Shown piece after piece: positions 6,170 through 7,790 of a stretch of 7,790 bases of DNA. The notes below the pieces were generated by a model. It had not been told where the DNA came from. It saw nothing but the letters and a program-made list of their open reading frames with translations, and did not search any database. How positions within the stretch are numbered: the stretch's first letter is position 1; every line of letters begins with the position of its first letter. The DNA comes from Promethearchaeota archaeon (GTDB lineage: Archaea; Asgardarchaeota; Lokiarchaeia; Sigyniarchaeales; SOKP01): contig JAUWHL010000206.1 of NCBI GenBank assembly GCA_030605895.1, positions 1 through 7,790 on the forward strand, in the 5' to 3' direction. The position numbers and the translations under genes are program-made.

Positions 6170-6676
6170 ATGAAAGCGTTAAATGATCTTAAATGGAGTG
6201 ATCTAGTATCTCCAACAATGACTCCAGAAAAATACTTAAAAATTTATAAAGATACAATTAAAAAAGTCTATGAAAAGTATGAACCAAAGTCGGTTATTCT
6301 TGATAAAATTAAAGACTTGCTTAAGAGTAAAAAAGAAAAACTTCACATAATTGCTTTAGGTGCTGATTGGTGTCCAGATTGTTCTAGAAATGTACCTAGA
6401 ATGATAAAAATAGTAAAACAAAGCAATACTCAAGATGTTGAATTGAAGATTTTGTACGGCATCATGGTAAATGCTTTACATAAACCAGGAGAAACCATCT
6501 GGCACAAAAAACGTTCACCACCCGAAGCAATTGATCCAAAGTTTGATTTGAAGGCTATACCAACTTTTTATTTCTTTAACGAAGCTGGTGAATATATTGG
6601 TGTCATAGTAGAAAATCCAAAGTGGACTTCAACTCTCGAAGAAGAAATCGTGGAGATTTTAGAAAGAAATATGTAA
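6170..6676 (+). CDS. Thioredoxin-fold protein with CPDC active site
   Basis: This 168-residue protein has the redox signature ALGADWCPDCSRNVP (62-76), with Cys68 and Cys71 as the dithiol pair and Trp67 before it, and the cis-proline IPTFYFF (130-136; Pro131). The order matches the thioredoxin fold: helix and strand, CxxC, long helix, then cis-Pro strand pair. CPDC is the active site of thioredoxin-like proteins rather than the CGPC of classical thioredoxin. The N-terminal 57 residues are an added charged helical region, and about 25 residues (101-125, with the HKPGETIWHKKRSPPEA stretch) are inserted before the cis-Pro. There is no signal peptide or membrane segment, so it is cytosolic. It probably acts in disulfide reduction; its partner is unknown, and no thioredoxin reductase is nearby. 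Confidence 0.88.
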   Translation: MKALNDLKWSDLVSPTMTPEKYLKIYKDTIKKVYEKYEPKSVILDKIKDLLKSKKEKLHIIALGADWCPDCSRNVPRMIKIVKQSNTQDVELKILYGIMVNALHKPGETIWHKKRSPPEAIDPKFDLKAIPTFYFFNEAGEYIGVIVENPKWTSTLEEEIVEILERNM

Positions 6677-6699
6677 AACCTCTGTAAAATAATATCTCA

Positions 6700-6719
6700 T
6701 TTTTTCATATCTTTTTTTT
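6700..6719 (+). terminator. T-tract terminator after the thioredoxin-like gene
   Basis: Two T runs, T6 at 6700-6705 and T8 at 6712-6719, lie 24-43 nt after the stop codon. This is a plausible archaeal T-tract terminator. AACCTCT (6677-6683) and AGAGGTT (6738-6744) flank the tract as a 7-bp inverted repeat, which may be coincidental. Confidence 0.5.
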
Positions 6720-6762
6720 ATCATCCAATAGTCGTTTAGAGGTTATTTTAAAAGCATCAAGA

Positions 6763-6770
6763 TTTAAATT
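6763..6770 (+). promoter_or_regulatory. TATA-like box before the DUF4139 gene
   Basis: TTTAAATT is centred about 27 nt before the ATG at 6793, consistent with a leaderless transcript. TATAATAATT (6781-6790) is closer, but too near the start to be the TATA box for this ATG. The match is weak. Confidence 0.3.
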
Positions 6771-6792
6771 CTTAATAAGCTATAATAATTTT

Positions 6793-7790
6793 ATGTCGAA
6801 TTTAAAAGTAAAAAAAGTAATAATTTTCAAACATGGAGTTTCTTATTACATTCTTGAGGGTATATTAGAAGGTTCTGGTAAATTTGAGCTTGAATTTAAG
6901 ATTGATGAGATGAATGATGTATTAAAATCATTATTTGTATTGGATACAAGTAAAAAAGGATATATATCATCAATTTCTTACGATGCTGCATTAGAAACGA
7001 GTCAATTGCTAAAATCTATCATGTTAAATATCCCTGATAGAGATTCTTTCTCTTCTCTTATAACACAGATTAAGGGGGCTGATGTTAATATCACAATTGG
7101 AGGGGCTAAAAAAGTATCGGGAAAGATAATGGGGATCGAATATATAGAAAAATTAAGCAAAAATGAAAAAACTATTGAGAAATATTTAGTACTTCTTCAA
7201 GATAATGACGTAATCTCGGAATATAACTTTTCAGAAATTCGTTCTTTAGATATATTGAATGAAGAGATTAAAAAAGATTTGAAATTTTTCTTAGATACTG
7301 TAATTGCGGGAAAAAAGAAAGATGCTAAAAAAATCATAATAAATTCTGAATCTGGTGGAGATGATGAAATTGAAAAAAATATTTATGTATCCTATATTCG
7401 TGAAAGTCCTATCTGGAAAACATCGTATCGATTAATTATGAGTAAACAACAAGCATTGGAGCAAAAATGTTTACTTTCCGGTTGGAGCCTTATTGAAAAT
7501 ACCACTAATCAAGATTGGGAAGATATTGAGTTATCATTAGTTGCGGGAATGCCAGTCACATTTATTTATGAATTCTATAGACCTATTTTCATTCAGAGAC
7601 CAGTAATACAACCACCTAGAATTTTGAGTGCCAGACCCACAGAGATTGAAGAAGGGTTAGAAATGGAAAAATTTAAAGATTATGCAATGGCAGAAATGGA
7701 AGCAAAACCAATGGCTATGAAAAAGAGAGCTAAAGCCATGAGAACAGGAGCACGCCCACCTCCTGTACCTGCGGGTGGAACAGGTTATAT
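6793..7790 (+). CDS. DUF4139-domain protein, N-terminal part (runs off window)
   Basis: The frame is open from ATG 6793 to the window end: 332 complete codons, with no stop reached. The N-terminal part (about 1-165) is a mixed alpha/beta region beginning VKKVIIFKHGVSYY and containing NDVLKSLFVLD and a serine-rich stretch. The DUF4139 signature is then clear: PIWKTSYRL (206-214), LSGWSLIENTTNQDWEDIELSL (228-249) and AGMPVTFIYEFYRP (251-264). DUF4139 is an uncharacterised domain also seen in bacterial conserved proteins. After it comes a Met/Ala/Lys/Glu-rich stretch (about 298-317) and the proline-rich ARPPPVPAGGTG, probably a flexible linker to a further part beyond 7790. There is no signal peptide or membrane helix, so the product appears cytosolic, unlike many bacterial relatives that are exported. 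The function is unknown. Confidence 0.88.
   Translation, partial: MSNLKVKKVIIFKHGVSYYILEGILEGSGKFELEFKIDEMNDVLKSLFVLDTSKKGYISSISYDAALETSQLLKSIMLNIPDRDSFSSLITQIKGADVNITIGGAKKVSGKIMGIEYIEKLSKNEKTIEKYLVLLQDNDVISEYNFSEIRSLDILNEEIKKDLKFFLDTVIAGKKKDAKKIIINSESGGDDEIEKNIYVSYIRESPIWKTSYRLIMSKQQALEQKCLLSGWSLIENTTNQDWEDIELSLVAGMPVTFIYEFYRPIFIQRPVIQPPRILSARPTEIEEGLEMEKFKDYAMAEMEAKPMAMKKRAKAMRTGARPPPVPAGGTGY

Noticed and set aside
1..7790. CRISPR array, tRNA, rRNA, insertion sequence or integrase
   Set aside because: I saw no regularly spaced repeats, no cloverleaf-like or conserved tRNA arm sequences, and no transposase or integrase reading frames or terminal repeats.
4346..7790. A single operon from the GTPase to the DUF4139 gene
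   Set aside because: Gaps are 418, 227 and 116 nt, with T-rich tracts and separate TATA-like boxes between the genes, so co-transcription is not supported.

Overview
The window is AT-rich (roughly 70% A+T by eye) and looks archaeal, most likely from an Asgard (Promethearchaeota/Lokiarchaeia-like) genome. The main reason is a Ras/Rab-like small GTPase next to a DUF1998 helicase, a membrane methyltransferase of the ICMT/PEMT type and an orphan two-helix membrane protein. Several starts lack a good Shine-Dalgarno site and have a TATA-like box about 25-27 nt upstream, as in archaeal leaderless genes. TTG and GTG starts are used. The taxonomic call is an inference from gene content, not from a marker gene.

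Layout. 1-686 (+) is the 3' part of an FGGY-family sugar kinase. Its tail overlaps by 20 nt the tail of a convergent gene, 667-1674 (-), for an unrecognised protein with an N-terminal transmembrane hairpin and a Trp-rich soluble region. A 145-nt divergent intergenic region separates that gene from 1820-4153 (+), a full-length MrfA/YprA-type superfamily 2 helicase with a C-terminal DUF1998 cysteine cluster. After 192 nt comes 4346-4879 (+), a Rab-like GTPase with non-canonical G3, G4 and G5 motifs. A 418-nt gene-free stretch follows, holding a 14-bp hairpin, a 10-bp palindrome, an orphan AGGAGGT and a C7 tract. Then come 5298-5942 (+), an ICMT/PEMT-like integral membrane methyltransferase; 6170-6676 (+), a cytosolic thioredoxin-fold protein with a CPDC active site; and 6793-7790 (+), the first 332 codons of a DUF4139-domain protein that runs off the window end.

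Working together. The genes do not form one obvious operon: every gap exceeds 110 nt, except the tail-to-tail overlap, and most genes have their own candidate promoter and T-rich terminator. The most suggestive neighbourhood is GTPase plus ICMT-like methyltransferase, which recalls eukaryotic small-GTPase lipid-tail processing. However, the GTPase has no C-terminal cysteine, so it cannot itself be the substrate of such a pathway. I found no tRNA, rRNA, CRISPR array, insertion sequence or integrase, and no convincing new multi-gene system. The best leads are the divergent GTPase, the structured gene-free stretch beside it, the orphan membrane protein and the archaeal DUF4139 protein.
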